This document shows, piece by piece, positions 45,115-54,434 of a DNA stretch of 64,000 nt; the first letter of the stretch is position 1; every line of letters starts with the position of its first letter. The stretch comes from Micropruina sonneratiae (lineage in GTDB: Bacteria; Actinomycetota; Actinomycetes; Propionibacteriales; Propionibacteriaceae): assembly GCF_025972045.1 (NCBI RefSeq), contig NZ_JAPDHX010000002.1, positions 372,001-436,000 of the forward strand, read 5' to 3'. Both the position numbers and the translations under genes were made by a program. Under the pieces are notes generated by a model, which was not told the DNA's origin, did no database searches, and worked only from the letters and a program-made list of their open reading frames with translations.

Positions 45115-45486
45115 ATGACTAGTGAGAAGCCCGAGATCGACTTTCCCGGCGAAGCCCCTGACGACCTGGTGGTCGAGGACATCGTCGTCGGTACCGGTGA
45201 GGAGGCGGTGGCCGGCAGCACGGTGATCGCGCACTACGTGGGGGTGTCGCACTCCAGCGGCGAGGAGTTCGACGCCTCGTACAACCGCGGTGAGCCGCTG
45301 CAGTTCAAGGTCGGCATCGGCCAGGTCATCGCAGGCTGGGACCGCGGGCTGCTCGGCATGAAGGTCGGTGGCCGCCGCCAGTTGGTGATCCCGCCGCATC
45401 TCGGCTACGGCGACCGTGGCGCCGGCGGCGTGATCAAGCCGGGCGAGACCCTGATCTTCGTCGTCGACCTGCTCGGCGTCCGCTGA
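45115..45486 (+). CDS. FKBP-type peptidyl-prolyl isomerase
   Basis: 123 residues from ATG 45115 with a strong site (GGAGG). Single FKBP domain: VIAHYVGVSHSSGEEFDASY, FKVGIGQVIAGWDRGLLGM and GGRRQLVIPPHLGYGDRG, ending GETLIFVVDLLGVR. No signal peptide, so likely a cytoplasmic folding helper. It is divergent from hisD and 17 bases upstream of the small membrane protein gene. Confidence 0.93.
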   Translation: MTSEKPEIDFPGEAPDDLVVEDIVVGTGEEAVAGSTVIAHYVGVSHSSGEEFDASYNRGEPLQFKVGIGQVIAGWDRGLLGMKVGGRRQLVIPPHLGYGDRGAGGVIKPGETLIFVVDLLGVR

Positions 45487-45503
45487 GCCCACGCCGGGCG
45501 GCG

Positions 45504-45863
45504 ATGACCGCGGCACTGCTGATCGCCGCCATGGTGGCGGCGATCGGCGGGCTGGTCTCCTGCCGGCTGTGGCGTCCGGCCCATGGCCACGCACTGTGGC
45601 GCGCCGTCGCGACGTGGCTGCTGGTGGCGCTGATGGCCGCCCGCGCCGTGCTGCCGCACCGCCGCCTCAACCCGTTGCTGATCGTGCTACCGGTGCTCGG
45701 CGTCGTCCTGGCCGTCCTCGGCGACAACCACGGTCCGGCGATCCTGCTCGGTTTCGTCGCCGGACTGCTGCCCGGGCCGTGGTGGCGCGAGCCGTTGGAG
45801 CAGTTCCCAACCGGCCCGGACGTCGGCCAGCCGGGTGTTGCGGGCGCCGACGGAGAACCGTAG
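45504..45863 (+). CDS. Small hydrophobic membrane protein
   Basis: 119 residues with about four membrane segments (AALLIAAMVAAIGGLVSC; AVATWLLVALMAARAVL; LLIVLPVLGVVLAVLG; PAILLGFVAGLLPG). It lies 17 bases after the FKBP gene and may be co-transcribed. Its 3' 177 bases overlap, on the opposite strand, the 3' end of the decarboxylase gene. The hydrophobic pattern ends before the overlap, so part of the C-terminal tail (about 25 residues) could be spurious. No family recognised. Confidence 0.6.
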   Translation: MTAALLIAAMVAAIGGLVSCRLWRPAHGHALWRAVATWLLVALMAARAVLPHRRLNPLLIVLPVLGVVLAVLGDNHGPAILLGFVAGLLPGPWWREPLEQFPTGPDVGQPGVAGADGEP

Positions 45864-47183
45864 GGCCGTCCTGCCGTCGAGCACGGTGCGGGTGACCATC
45901 ATCCGGCCGGAGGCGTTGGCCTGCTCCACCAGCTCCGCCGTCGCCGCGTCGCCGGCCGTCAGCGCCAGGCACAGCAGGTTCAGCGGATGCGGCGCCACTA
46001 TCTCGAAGCGGTCGTCGGCAACCACCCAGCCGGCCAGTTCCTGGGTCCAGGCGACATGGTCGCGGATCATCTGCTGCGCCGGGGCGACGCCGTCGGTGCG
46101 CAGCGTGAACCAGAGCTTCAGCGCCCGGAACCGGCGGCCCAGCGGCACCTGCCAGTCGCGGTAGTCGATCACGGCCCCCGACTCGGCCGCCGCCGTGCGC
46201 AGGTACTCGGGCAGGATGCTCAACGCCCCCAGCAGGCTCGCCCGGTCAGCGGTGTAGAACAGGTTGCAGTCGAAGGTGACACCCATCCACTTGTGCGGGT
46301 TCGTGCCGTAGCTGTCGGCCAGTTCGAGCCCTTCGTTGAGCCACCGCAGTTCGGGGCACAGGGTGGCGATGCCGGCCATCGCAGCGTCCACGTGCAGCCA
46401 CAGGTTCTCCCGCTTGGCGATCTCGCCCACGGTGCGCACCGGGTCGATCGCCAACGTGTTGGTGGTGCCGATCGTGGCGCACACCCAGAACGGCACCAGG
46501 CCGGCGGCCCGGTCGGCGGCGATCAGCTCGGCCAGCGCGTCCGGCCGCATCGCGAAGTCCTCGTCGTGCGGCACGACCCGCAGGTTGGCGGTGCCGACGC
46601 CGGCGATCCGCAGGCCCTTCTCGATCGACGAATGGGCTTGCGAGGTGGCATATGCCACCAGCTTGGTGGTGTCGCCGTCGGCGTTCACCGCTCCCTGTGT
46701 GGCCCGCCACCGCGCGGCCAGGATCGAGGTCAGGGTGGCTTCGCTGGCCGAGCCCTGGATGACGCCGCCGCCGGTGGCGCTGGTGGAGCGGACGGCGTCC
46801 GGCAGGCCGAGCAGGTCGGCCATCCAGTCCATCATCCGGGTCTCCACCTCGGTGACCGCTGGGCTGCTGGCCCAGCTCATGCCCTGCACGCCCAGGCCGG
46901 CCGACACCAGTTCGGCGAGGATCGCCGGATAGCCGGTGTTGGCCGGGAACCAGGCGAAGAAGCCGGGGTGTTGCCAGTTGGTGAGGCCCGGGACGACGAC
47001 GTCGTCGAGGTCGGCGAGCAGCGCGTCGAAACCGTCCGGTTCGCCGGGGTGCTCGGGCAGTTTCGCCGCGACCTCGCCCGGGGCGACCTGCGCCTGCACC
47101 GGAAGATCGCCGAGCCTGCCGTGGTAGTCGATGATCCAGTCGATCAGTCGGTGGCCGTACTCGCGGAACTCCTCAGCCTGCAC
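45687..47183 (-). CDS. PLP-dependent decarboxylase (aromatic-L-amino-acid decarboxylase family)
   Basis: 498 residues, group II PLP decarboxylase. LTNWQHPGFFAWFPANTGYP, TSATGGGVIQGSASEATL, LWLHVDAAMAGIATLCPEL and SYGTNPHKWMGVTFDCNLFY, with the Schiff-base lysine in NPHKW (about 301). The active-site pattern is that of aromatic decarboxylases (Dopa/Trp/Tyr), but substrate choice cannot be fixed. The core ends at about residue 467 (ELLQRLAP); the last 30 residues overlap the small membrane gene. Single gene, convergent. Confidence 0.9.
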   Translation of the reverse strand: MQAEEFREYGHRLIDWIIDYHGRLGDLPVQAQVAPGEVAAKLPEHPGEPDGFDALLADLDDVVVPGLTNWQHPGFFAWFPANTGYPAILAELVSAGLGVQGMSWASSPAVTEVETRMMDWMADLLGLPDAVRSTSATGGGVIQGSASEATLTSILAARWRATQGAVNADGDTTKLVAYATSQAHSSIEKGLRIAGVGTANLRVVPHDEDFAMRPDALAELIAADRAAGLVPFWVCATIGTTNTLAIDPVRTVGEIAKRENLWLHVDAAMAGIATLCPELRWLNEGLELADSYGTNPHKWMGVTFDCNLFYTADRASLLGALSILPEYLRTAAAESGAVIDYRDWQVPLGRRFRALKLWFTLRTDGVAPAQQMIRDHVAWTQELAGWVVADDRFEIVAPHPLNLLCLALTAGDAATAELVEQANASGRMMVTRTVLDGRTALRFSVGARNTRLADVRAGWELLQRLAPPRPGQQSGDETEQDRRTVVVAEDGQDDAEHR

Positions 47184-47217
47184 GAGATCAACCTAGTCCC
47201 CCGGCTACGGTGGAGCC

Positions 47218-47709
47218 GTGGCCAAGCATGCGGGCGGGACGCCCGCCACCGAAGCGCTGGACGCCGCGGGCATCGCGTTCACCCTGCACCCCTACACCCA
47301 TCACGACGACACCCGCGACTTCGGCGCCGAAGCCGCCAGGGAGCTGGGCGTCGACGAGCTGCGCATCTTCAAGACTCTGGTGGTCGACGTCGGCCACGGA
47401 CGCCAGGAGCTGGCCGTCGGCGTCGTGCCAGTCGCCGGCCAGCTCGACCTGAAGGCCTTCGCCGCGGCGCTGGGCGCCAAACGGGCCGCCATGGCCAAGC
47501 CGACCGACGCGGCGCGATCGTCGGGCTACGTGATCGGCGGCATCTCGCCGATCGCCCAGCGGACTCCCCTGCCCACGGTAGTCGACGAGACCGCGCAGCT
47601 TTTCGACACGATCTACGTGTCGGCCGGCAAGCGCGGGCTGCAGGCCGAGCTGTCCCCCGCCGACCTGGTCGCCGTCACCGGCGGCACCTGGGCAGACATC
47701 GCGCGCTGA
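47218..47709 (+). CDS. ybaK: YbaK/EbsC aminoacyl-tRNA deacylase
   Basis: 163 residues; hydrolyses mischarged Cys-tRNA-Pro in homologues. FTLHPYTHHDD, LRIFKTLVVDVG with the conserved Lys, GAKRAAMAKPTDAARSSGYV, GGISPIAQRTPLPTVVDE and YVSAGKRGLQAELSPADL are the YbaK signatures. GTG 47218 lies 34 bases from the divergent decarboxylase start. A short hairpin follows. Confidence 0.93.
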   Translation: MAKHAGGTPATEALDAAGIAFTLHPYTHHDDTRDFGAEAARELGVDELRIFKTLVVDVGHGRQELAVGVVPVAGQLDLKAFAAALGAKRAAMAKPTDAARSSGYVIGGISPIAQRTPLPTVVDETAQLFDTIYVSAGKRGLQAELSPADLVAVTGGTWADIAR

Positions 47710-47710
47710 C

Positions 47711-47731
47711 GGCGTCCACGCCCGGGACGCC
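47711..47731. terminator. Short hairpin between convergent genes
   Basis: GGCGTCC (47711-47717) pairs with GGACGCC (47725-47731) across a 7-base loop, in the 51-base gap between ybaK and the aminotransferase gene. No T-run, so terminator function is uncertain. Confidence 0.35.
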
Positions 47732-47760
47732 GCCGGCGTCCGCCCCCGCCGGCCTACTGG

Positions 47761-48918
47761 TCAGCCCAGGTGCGCCACCAGCCGGTTGATGCCCTCGGTG
47801 ATCTCGGCACCGGTGCCGCAGAACGACAGCCGCATGAAGCGGTGCCCCTCGATCGGGTCGAAATCGATGCCGGGGGTGAGCGCCACGCCGGTCGCGGCCA
47901 GCACGTCGGCGCACCATTGCTGCGAGTCGTCGGTCAGGTGGCCGATGTCGCACCAGGCGTAGAAGGCGCCGTCGGGCGGGGCGAAGCTGGTGATGCCCAG
48001 TTCGGGCAGCCGGGCCAGCAGAATGTCACGGTTGGCGGCGTAGCGCCGGACGTGGCCGTCGAGTTCGGCCCTGGCGTCCGGCCCGAAGGCCGCCACCCCG
48101 GCGGCCTGCGAGATCGCCGGGGCGCAGATCGCCAGGTTGCCCTGCAGCAACTCGACCGGACGCCGCAACGCCTCGGGCAGCAGCAGCCAGCCCACTCGCC
48201 AGCCGGTCATCGACTGGTACTTCGACAGCGAACCCACCACGACCGAATCCCGATTGAACCCCCAGGCCGACGGGGTCGATCGCTCGACACTGATCCCGTG
48301 ATAGATCTCGTCGCTGATCAGCAGGACGCCGTTGTCAGCGCACCAGGCGCTGATCGCGCCGAGTTCGTCGGACCCGATGATGGTGCCGGTCGGGTTGGCC
48401 GGGCTGGCGATCACCAGGCCGGCGGGTTTCTCGTCCAGGGCCTCGAGCATGGCGACGGTGGGCTGGTAGCGGGTAGCCGGGCCGCAGTCGAGTTCGAGCA
48501 GCCGGCAGCCGGTGGCGACGATGTCGTTGCGGTAGGCCGGGTAGCCGGGCCGGGTGATGGCGACCAGGTCACCGGGGTCGAAGGCGGCGAGCAGGGCGAG
48601 CAGGAAGCCGCCGGAGGACCCGGTGGTCACCACGATCTCGTCGGGCGTGACCCGCAGGTCGTACTGGTCGCGGTAGTGCCCGGCGATCGCGGTGCGGAAC
48701 GCCAGGGTGCCCACCGCCTCGGTGTAGCCGAGCACGTCACTGCGCAGCGCCTGCTCCGCCGCCGCCAGCACCGGGGACGGGGCGGGCGTCGCCGGCTGGC
48801 CGACGCACAGCAGGATCACGTCGTCGTGGCTGCGCCGCCGGGCGGCGACGGCCTTGAGCACCTCCATCACGTGGAAGGGTTCGACCCCGCCACGTGCCGA
48901 CGGCCTCCGCCCGGTCAC
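47761..48918 (-). CDS. Fold-type I PLP aminotransferase (class I/II)
   Basis: 385 residues from GTG 48918, overlapping the YihY stop as GTGA. VEPFHVMEVLKAVAARR opens, then GYTEAVGTLAFRTAIAGHY, IVVTTGSSGGFLLAL, ASPANPTGTIIG, LISDEIYHG and VVGSLSKYQSMTGWRVGW with the Schiff-base lysine (SLSKYQSMTG, about 237). Class I/II aminotransferase of the aspartate or aromatic group; substrate not determinable. Linked to a membrane protein in a conserved but unexplained way. Confidence 0.9.
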   Translation of the reverse strand: MTGRRPSARGGVEPFHVMEVLKAVAARRRSHDDVILLCVGQPATPAPSPVLAAAEQALRSDVLGYTEAVGTLAFRTAIAGHYRDQYDLRVTPDEIVVTTGSSGGFLLALLAAFDPGDLVAITRPGYPAYRNDIVATGCRLLELDCGPATRYQPTVAMLEALDEKPAGLVIASPANPTGTIIGSDELGAISAWCADNGVLLISDEIYHGISVERSTPSAWGFNRDSVVVGSLSKYQSMTGWRVGWLLLPEALRRPVELLQGNLAICAPAISQAAGVAAFGPDARAELDGHVRRYAANRDILLARLPELGITSFAPPDGAFYAWCDIGHLTDDSQQWCADVLAATGVALTPGIDFDPIEGHRFMRLSFCGTGAEITEGINRLVAHLG

Positions 48919-49994
48919 GGCCGGCGCAGCAGGCGTCCGAGCCAGGACGTGACGCCCGCGATGATCGCGCCCAGCCCCACCCCCGTGGCGGCTCCCAGCA
49001 CCCAACCGGCACCCAGGCCCGCCTTCATGGCCTTCTCGGCGACCGCCTGCCGCACCATCGGCACCGGCTCGTCCAGTTCGGCGGGGGCGTCGGGGACGTC
49101 CCGGACCAACGGCGAGCGGTAGACCGGCTCGGTCTGCGCGGTCGCCATCCAGGCGGCGATCATCAGGATCAGGGTGGCGAACAGATTGAAGAACAGCAGC
49201 AGCACGATGACCGGGCCGAACACCCGCGCGGCGGCGTTGCCGGAGAACAGACCGGTGATGTAGGAAGCCAGGTACTGCAGTAGTCCGAGGCCCAGCGAAC
49301 CCATGGCGGCGCCGGTGATCCACACCCGACGCTGCAACCGCTGCTCGGCGAACATCTTGAACAGGAACGAGAACAGGCAGAAGCCGACCAGCCAGGACAC
49401 CGGGATCGGCGCAAGGCTGATCAGCAGGCTGGTGCCCAAACTTTCGGGCCACTGCAGCCAGGACAGCACCGCGCTGGAGAGATAGGTGGCCACCGACGAG
49501 AGCATGAAGATCACCAGGATGGAGACCAGCATCACGATCAGGGTGCCCAGGTTGATAAGCGTCTCTACGACGATGTTGGATTTCTTCTCGGTGACGTCCA
49601 GGTCGGCGCGCATCACCGTCCGGACGGCGCTCTTCAGGTTCGCCACCCAGGCAGCGCCCGACCAGGTGAAGATCAGCAGCGAGATGATGCCCAGGGTCGC
49701 CCACGAGTTCAGTGCCTGCTCGACGATCACGTTGATCTGGTCGCCCAGGTTGTTGCCCTTGAACTGCGACGTGATCAGTTGGCGCACCCACTCGAGCAGG
49801 TCCGGACGGAGCACGGTCAGAGTCAGGCCGAGCATCGAGAACCCGAACATCAGGATCGGCACCAGCGACAGCACCGAGAAGTACGACATGGCGGCCGCGA
49901 ACTGGTTGCCGAGCCGTGCGGTGAACCGCTCCTGCATCCGCAGCAGGTGAGCGATCCACGGCTTGTCCTTCAGCTTCTCGAGCCACTGCGGCAT
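48915..49994 (-). CDS. YihY/BrkB-family membrane protein
   Basis: 359 residues from ATG 49994, which follows AAGGGACGG. About six membrane segments, including SYFSVLSLVPILMFGFSMLGL, TLIVMLVSILVIFMLSSVAT, LISLAPIPVSWLVGFCLFSF, AAMGSLGLGLLQYLA and FGPVIVLLLFFNLFATLILM. Family member once misnamed ribonuclease BN; its function is unknown, possibly transport or envelope. Its stop overlaps the aminotransferase start. Confidence 0.9.
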   Translation of the reverse strand: MPQWLEKLKDKPWIAHLLRMQERFTARLGNQFAAAMSYFSVLSLVPILMFGFSMLGLTLTVLRPDLLEWVRQLITSQFKGNNLGDQINVIVEQALNSWATLGIISLLIFTWSGAAWVANLKSAVRTVMRADLDVTEKKSNIVVETLINLGTLIVMLVSILVIFMLSSVATYLSSAVLSWLQWPESLGTSLLISLAPIPVSWLVGFCLFSFLFKMFAEQRLQRRVWITGAAMGSLGLGLLQYLASYITGLFSGNAAARVFGPVIVLLLFFNLFATLILMIAAWMATAQTEPVYRSPLVRDVPDAPAELDEPVPMVRQAVAEKAMKAGLGAGWVLGAATGVGLGAIIAGVTSWLGRLLRRP

Positions 49995-50086
49995 GGGCCG
50001 TCCCTTCGTCAAGCGGGCGCGTTCAGCCTAGCCGGACGGACTCCCGGCGTCGCACACCTGAACGTGTGGCACCCGATCACGTCCGG

Positions 50087-50181
50087 TGGCCTGAAATGGG
50101 GACGATTCCTTTTCAGGCCAGACCTCGTGGTTCGTGATCCCTGAGAATGGCCTGAAAAGGAACCGTCCCCATTTCAGGTCA
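50087..50181. repeat. Inverted pair of 34-base hairpin repeats
   Basis: Unit 1 (50087-50120) starts TGGCCTGAAATGGGGACG and ends TTTCAGGCCA; unit 2 (50148-50181) is its reverse complement apart from two mismatches (about 32 of 34 bases) and overlaps the gcvP stop codon (TCA at 50179-50181). Each unit has 10-base complementary ends, and the two units pair across 27 bases into a long hairpin. The GGGGACGNTTCCTTTT core recalls short palindromic repeats associated with REP-type Y1 transposases elsewhere. No transposase is adjacent. Confidence 0.85.
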
Positions 50182-53031
50182 GTCGGCGTAGCTCTCCACC
50201 GGTGGGCACGAGCAGACCAGGTTGCGGTCGCCGAACACGCCGTCGATGCGGGCGCTGGCGGGCCAGTACTTGTCCGTGGCGCCGGTCCCGAGGCTGCCCA
50301 GGCGTTGCCCGCCGGGACGTGCGGCCAGGCTGCGCGGGTAGGGGTGTGCCCACTCGTCGGCCAGCACCCGCGCCGGGGTGTGCGGGGCGTTGTGCAGCGG
50401 ATTGTCGTCGGCCGGCCACTCACCGGAGGCGACGGCGTCCGCCTCGGCCCGGATCGCGATCATCGCGTCGCAGAACCGGTCCAGCTCGGCCTTCGACTCC
50501 GATTCGGTGGGCTCGATCATCAGCGTGCCGGAGACCGGGAAGCTCATCGTCGGGGCGTGGAAGCCGTAGTCGATCAGGCGTTTCGCGACGTCGTCCACGG
50601 TCACCCCGGTCGCCTTGGTCAGCGGGCGCAGGTCCACGATGCATTCGTGGGCGACCAGCCCGTTGGCGCCGGTGTAGAGGATCGGATAGTGCTCCGCCAA
50701 GCGCCTGGCGACGTAGTTTGCGGCCAGCACCGCCGCCTGCCCGGACTCGCGCAGGCCGTCCGCCCCCAGCATCGCGATGAAGGCGTAGCTGATCGGCAGC
50801 ACACCGGCCGAGCCGAATGGTGCCGCGCTGACCGGGCCGTAGGACGTCGCCGGGCCGGCCTCGGCCAGCAGCGGATGCGAGGGCAGGTAGGGCGCCAGGT
50901 GCTCGCGCACGGCGACCGGCCCGACCCCCGGGCCGCCGCCGCCGTGTGGGATTGCGAACGTCTTGTGCAGGTTGAGGTGGCTGACGTCGGCGCCGAACCT
51001 GCCCGGCCTGGCCAGACCGAGCAGAGCGTTCAGGTTCGCACCGTCGACGTACACCTGGCCTCCGGCGTCGTGCACCAGCGCGCACAGGTCGGTGATGGTG
51101 TCCTCGTAGACGCCGTGCGTGGAGGGATAGGTGACCATGATCGCGGCCAGGGTGTCGGCGTTGGCGGCGATCTTCGCCCGCAGGTCGGCCAGGTCAACCG
51201 AGCCGTCGTCGGCGGTCTTCACCACCACGACCTTCATGCCGGCCATCACCGCCGAGGCCGCATTCGTGCCGTGCGCCGAGGCCGGGATGAGACAGACCGT
51301 GCGCTGCTCGTCGCCGTTGGCCAGGTGGTACGACCTGATCGCCATCAGGCCGGCGAACTCGCCCTGGCTGCCGGCGTTGGGCTGCACCGAGACCCGGTCA
51401 TAGCCGGTGATCTCGGCCAGCGCGTCGCACAACCGGGTGATCATCGCCAGGTAGCCCTGCGCGTCGGCGGCCGGCGCGAACGGGTGCAGGTTGGCGAACC
51501 CGGGCAGGCTGATCGCCTCCATCGACGTGGTCGGGTTCAGCTTCATCGTGCACGAGCCGAGCGGGATCATGCCGCGGTCGAGCGCGAAATCCCGGTCGGC
51601 CAGGCCCCTGAGGTAGCGCAGCATCTCGGTCTCGCTGTGCCGACTGTTGAAGACCGGGTGCGTCAGGTAGTCGACCTCGCGGACGTGGCCGGCCAGGTCG
51701 CCGGCGCCGGCGTCGGTGGGCGGGGCCGCGCCGAACGCCTCGGCGACCGCGGCCAGGTCGGTCTCGGTGGCGTCCTCGCCCACACTGACCCCCACGGTGT
51801 CGTCATCGACCAGGCGCAGCTGGACGCCGCCGGCCGCCGCGGCGTCCACGACGTCCGTGGCCCGGCCGGGCACCCGCACGGTGAGCGTGTCGAAGAACGA
51901 GCCGCTGGTGAGTTCCCCGTGCCCCTCGAGCGCGGCGGCGAGGCGGCGCGCCTTGTCGTGGACGCCATCGGCGATCGCCCGCAGGCCCTGCGGGCCGTGG
52001 TAGACCGCGTACATGGACGCCACCACGGCCAGCAGCACCTGGGCGGTGCAGATGTTCGAGGTGGCCCGGTCACGGCGGATGTGCTGCTCACGGGTCTGCA
52101 GGGCCAGTCGCAGCGCCGGGGTGCCGTCGGCGTCCACCGACAGGCCGACCAGCCGTCCGGGCAGCTGTCGTTCCATGCCGTCGCGCACCGCGATGTAGGC
52201 GGCGTGCGGGCCGCCGTAGAACAGCGGGACGCCGAACCGCTGGGTGCTGCCCACCGCCACGTCCGCGCCCCACTCCCCCGGCGCGGTGAGCAGGGTCAGC
52301 GCCAGCAGGTCGGCGGCGGCGATCACGGTGGCGTTGTTGTCGTGGGCGGTAGCAGCCAGGGCGCGCAGTTCGTCGGGTGTCCGCAGGCCGCCGTCGACGC
52401 CCGGCACCTGCACGACGATCGCGAAGGCCTCGTGCGTCTGCAGCGCCTCGACCAGGTCGCCGTCCACCACGACCACGTCGACACCGGTGGCCAGCGCGCG
52501 GGTGCGCACCACGGCCAGCGTCTGGGGCAGCACCTGGGCGTCGACCAGGAAGACCGACCCCTTGCGGGTCACCCGGCGGGCCAGCGCCATCGCCTCGGCG
52601 ACGGCAGTGCCCTCATCGAGCAGGCTGGCCCCGGCGGTGGGTAGTCCGGTGAGGTCGCTGACCATCGTCTGGAAGTTGAGCAGCGCCTCCAGCCGGCCCT
52701 GGCTGATCTCGGGCTGGTAGGGCGTGTAGGCGGTGTACCAGGCAGGATTCTCCAGCACGTTGCGGCGGATCACCGCGGGGGTGATGGTGCCGTGGTAGCC
52801 GAGTCCGATCATCGCCCGGCGCGGATTGTTGGCGGCGGCGAAGGCGGCCAGCTCGGCGGCCGCGGCCGCCTCGTCCAGTGCCGGCGGCAGGTCCAGCGCG
52901 GCTCGTTGCAGGATGCCGGCGGGCACGGCCGCGGCGCTCAAGGCGTCCAGACTGTCGTAACCGACCGCCCTCAGCAGGGCCTCCCGATCCCCGCCGACTG
53001 CACCGATATGACGAAGGGTGAAGGAACCCAT
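50179..53031 (-). CDS. gcvP: Glycine dehydrogenase (decarboxylating), P-protein
   Basis: 950-residue fused P-protein of the glycine cleavage system, passing the aminomethyl group to the lipoyl arm of GcvH. TLRHIGA start; [60 protein letters not shown]; and the PLP lysine block [22 protein letters not shown] 53031 is chosen because of AGGAG nearby; an upstream in-frame ATG at 53109 adds 26 unrelated residues. The stop codon lies in the repeat element. GcvT is not in the window; gcvH is 2.7 kb upstream in the same direction. Confidence 0.95.
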   Translation of the reverse strand: MGSFTLRHIGAVGGDREALLRAVGYDSLDALSAAAVPAGILQRAALDLPPALDEAAAAAELAAFAAANNPRRAMIGLGYHGTITPAVIRRNVLENPAWYTAYTPYQPEISQGRLEALLNFQTMVSDLTGLPTAGASLLDEGTAVAEAMALARRVTRKGSVFLVDAQVLPQTLAVVRTRALATGVDVVVVDGDLVEALQTHEAFAIVVQVPGVDGGLRTPDELRALAATAHDNNATVIAAADLLALTLLTAPGEWGADVAVGSTQRFGVPLFYGGPHAAYIAVRDGMERQLPGRLVGLSVDADGTPALRLALQTREQHIRRDRATSNICTAQVLLAVVASMYAVYHGPQGLRAIADGVHDKARRLAAALEGHGELTSGSFFDTLTVRVPGRATDVVDAAAAGGVQLRLVDDDTVGVSVGEDATETDLAAVAEAFGAAPPTDAGAGDLAGHVREVDYLTHPVFNSRHSETEMLRYLRGLADRDFALDRGMIPLGSCTMKLNPTTSMEAISLPGFANLHPFAPAADAQGYLAMITRLCDALAEITGYDRVSVQPNAGSQGEFAGLMAIRSYHLANGDEQRTVCLIPASAHGTNAASAVMAGMKVVVVKTADDGSVDLADLRAKIAANADTLAAIMVTYPSTHGVYEDTITDLCALVHDAGGQVYVDGANLNALLGLARPGRFGADVSHLNLHKTFAIPHGGGGPGVGPVAVREHLAPYLPSHPLLAEAGPATSYGPVSAAPFGSAGVLPISYAFIAMLGADGLRESGQAAVLAANYVARRLAEHYPILYTGANGLVAHECIVDLRPLTKATGVTVDDVAKRLIDYGFHAPTMSFPVSGTLMIEPTESESKAELDRFCDAMIAIRAEADAVASGEWPADDNPLHNAPHTPARVLADEWAHPYPRSLAARPGGQRLGSLGTGATDKYWPASARIDGVFGDRNLVCSCPPVESYAD

Positions 53032-53202
53032 GCGCTCGCTCTCCTGTGGCTCACTGCGGGCGTCCGAATCGCCCGGGGCCACGCTATCCCAGCGCCCGTT
53101 GCGGTTCACCTTCGGCGGGCCCGGGCGACGCGCAGGTGCCGGCGGCCCGATGTCAGCGAGCGGGGCGTCCGGTGCGACGATCGCGGGCGGCCGGAGGGCC
53201 GG

Positions 53203-53775
53203 TCAGCCGGCGGCGCGGGCCCGGCGACGCTTGGAGAGTTCGTCGTCGGTCAGCAGGGGCTGCTGCTCCTCGTGGGCCCGTTCGCTGGGGAGTGCGGACA
53301 GGCTGCCCTCGATGTCGCGCCACACCCCGCCCAGTGCGATGCCGAACATGCCCTGGCCGCCGCGCAGCAGGTCGATCACCTCGTCGTCGGAGGTGCACTC
53401 GTAGACCGACACCCCGTCGCTCATCAGCGTGACCTGGGTGAGGTCCTGGACGCCGCGGGCGCGGAGGTGGTCGATGGCGGTGCGGATCTGCTGCAGCGAG
53501 ATGCCGGCGTCGATCAGCCGCTTGATGACCTTCAGCAGCAGGATGTCGCGGAAACTGTAGAGCCGCTGGGTGCCCGAGCCGCCGGCGGGACGGATCTCCG
53601 GCACCACCAGGCCGGTCCGGGCCCAGTAGTCGAGCTGGCGGTAGGTGATCTCTGCGGCGCCGCAGGCCACCGGGCCGCGGAACCCCAGGTCTTCGGGCAT
53701 CGGCGAGAAGTCACCGTCGAAGAGCAGGCCCTGGGTATCCGCAGGATGTTCCGCCGCCTCGTCCGGTCCGTTCAC
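53203..53775 (-). CDS. MerR-family regulator (Rv1830-like)
   Basis: 190 residues from GTG 53775. MerR-type winged helix: EITYRQLDYWARTGLVVPEI, then SGTQRLYSFRDILLLKVIKR and LIDAGISLQQIRTAIDHLRA, then a domain around LTLMSDG-like VTLMSDGVSVYECTSDDEVI. It resembles M. tuberculosis Rv1830 by sequence pattern and by position next to the DUF151 gene and gcvP. Target unknown. An open frame from 53835 adds 20 residues without homology. Confidence 0.87.
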   Translation of the reverse strand: MNGPDEAAEHPADTQGLLFDGDFSPMPEDLGFRGPVACGAAEITYRQLDYWARTGLVVPEIRPAGGSGTQRLYSFRDILLLKVIKRLIDAGISLQQIRTAIDHLRARGVQDLTQVTLMSDGVSVYECTSDDEVIDLLRGGQGMFGIALGGVWRDIEGSLSALPSERAHEEQQPLLTDDELSKRRRARAAG

Positions 53776-53934
53776 GTCATCCGCCTTCGCTGCTGTGGTG
53801 CGGCCGGCCGCGAGCACCGGACGCCTGACCCCCACGACGCTAGGCGCGCTGGAGCCAGACGGTCAACGACACGCCGCGGCGGATCGCCCCAGCCTACCAA
53901 CCCTCCACCTGAACCTCAGGGTTGTCATTCGCTC

Positions 53935-54417
53935 TCAGGGCTCGAAGTCGTCGGGGTTCACCGAGTCGAGGAACTGCCGGAACTGCTCCACCTGGTCCTC
54001 GTTGGGAGCCTCCGCCTCCTCCTGGTCCGCGGTCGGGACGACCCCCACCGCGTCCAGTACCCCCTGGGCGATCTTGATCGGCACACCCGCCCGCAGCGCG
54101 ACGGCGATCGCGTCCGAGGGCCGGGCGGCGACCGGACGCCCGTCGATGATCAACTCGGCGTAGAACACGCCCTCCTGGTGCCCGACGATGTGCGCCACGG
54201 AGACCTCGCCGCCCAGATGCCGCACGATCGACAGGATCAACTCGTGGCTCGACGGGTGGTCCTCATCGGCGTCCTGCAGCGCCCCCAGAATGGCGGACGC
54301 CCCGGCGGCGGTCATCCAGATCGCCACCTGACGTTCTCCCCCGGTCTCCTTGAGGATCAGCACCGGCGAGCCCTGCTCGGCATCCAGCCGCACTTCGACC
54401 ACCGTCAACTCACGCAC
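53935..54417 (-). CDS. DUF151 / bifunctional nuclease-type protein
   Basis: 160 residues: MRELTVVEVRLDAEQGSPVLIL, then ERQVAIWMTAAGASAI, SSHELILSIVRHLGGEVS and RPSDAIAVALRAGVPI, the standard DUF151 sequence. Family members are called bifunctional nucleases from plant data; a bacterial role is not settled. It ends in an acidic tail. It lies between two MerR regulators in the same order as Rv1828-Rv1830. GTG start at 54417. Confidence 0.9.
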   Translation of the reverse strand: MRELTVVEVRLDAEQGSPVLILKETGGERQVAIWMTAAGASAILGALQDADEDHPSSHELILSIVRHLGGEVSVAHIVGHQEGVFYAELIIDGRPVAARPSDAIAVALRAGVPIKIAQGVLDAVGVVPTADQEEAEAPNEDQVEQFRQFLDSVNPDDFEP

Positions 54418-54434
54418 CGCTCACCTCCTGGGCA

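Noticed and set aside
53032-53202. Glycine riboswitch upstream of gcvP
   Set aside because: A GCCGAAGGTGAA-like piece occurs, but the GGAGAG partner and the tandem aptamer layout are absent, so the resemblance is chance.
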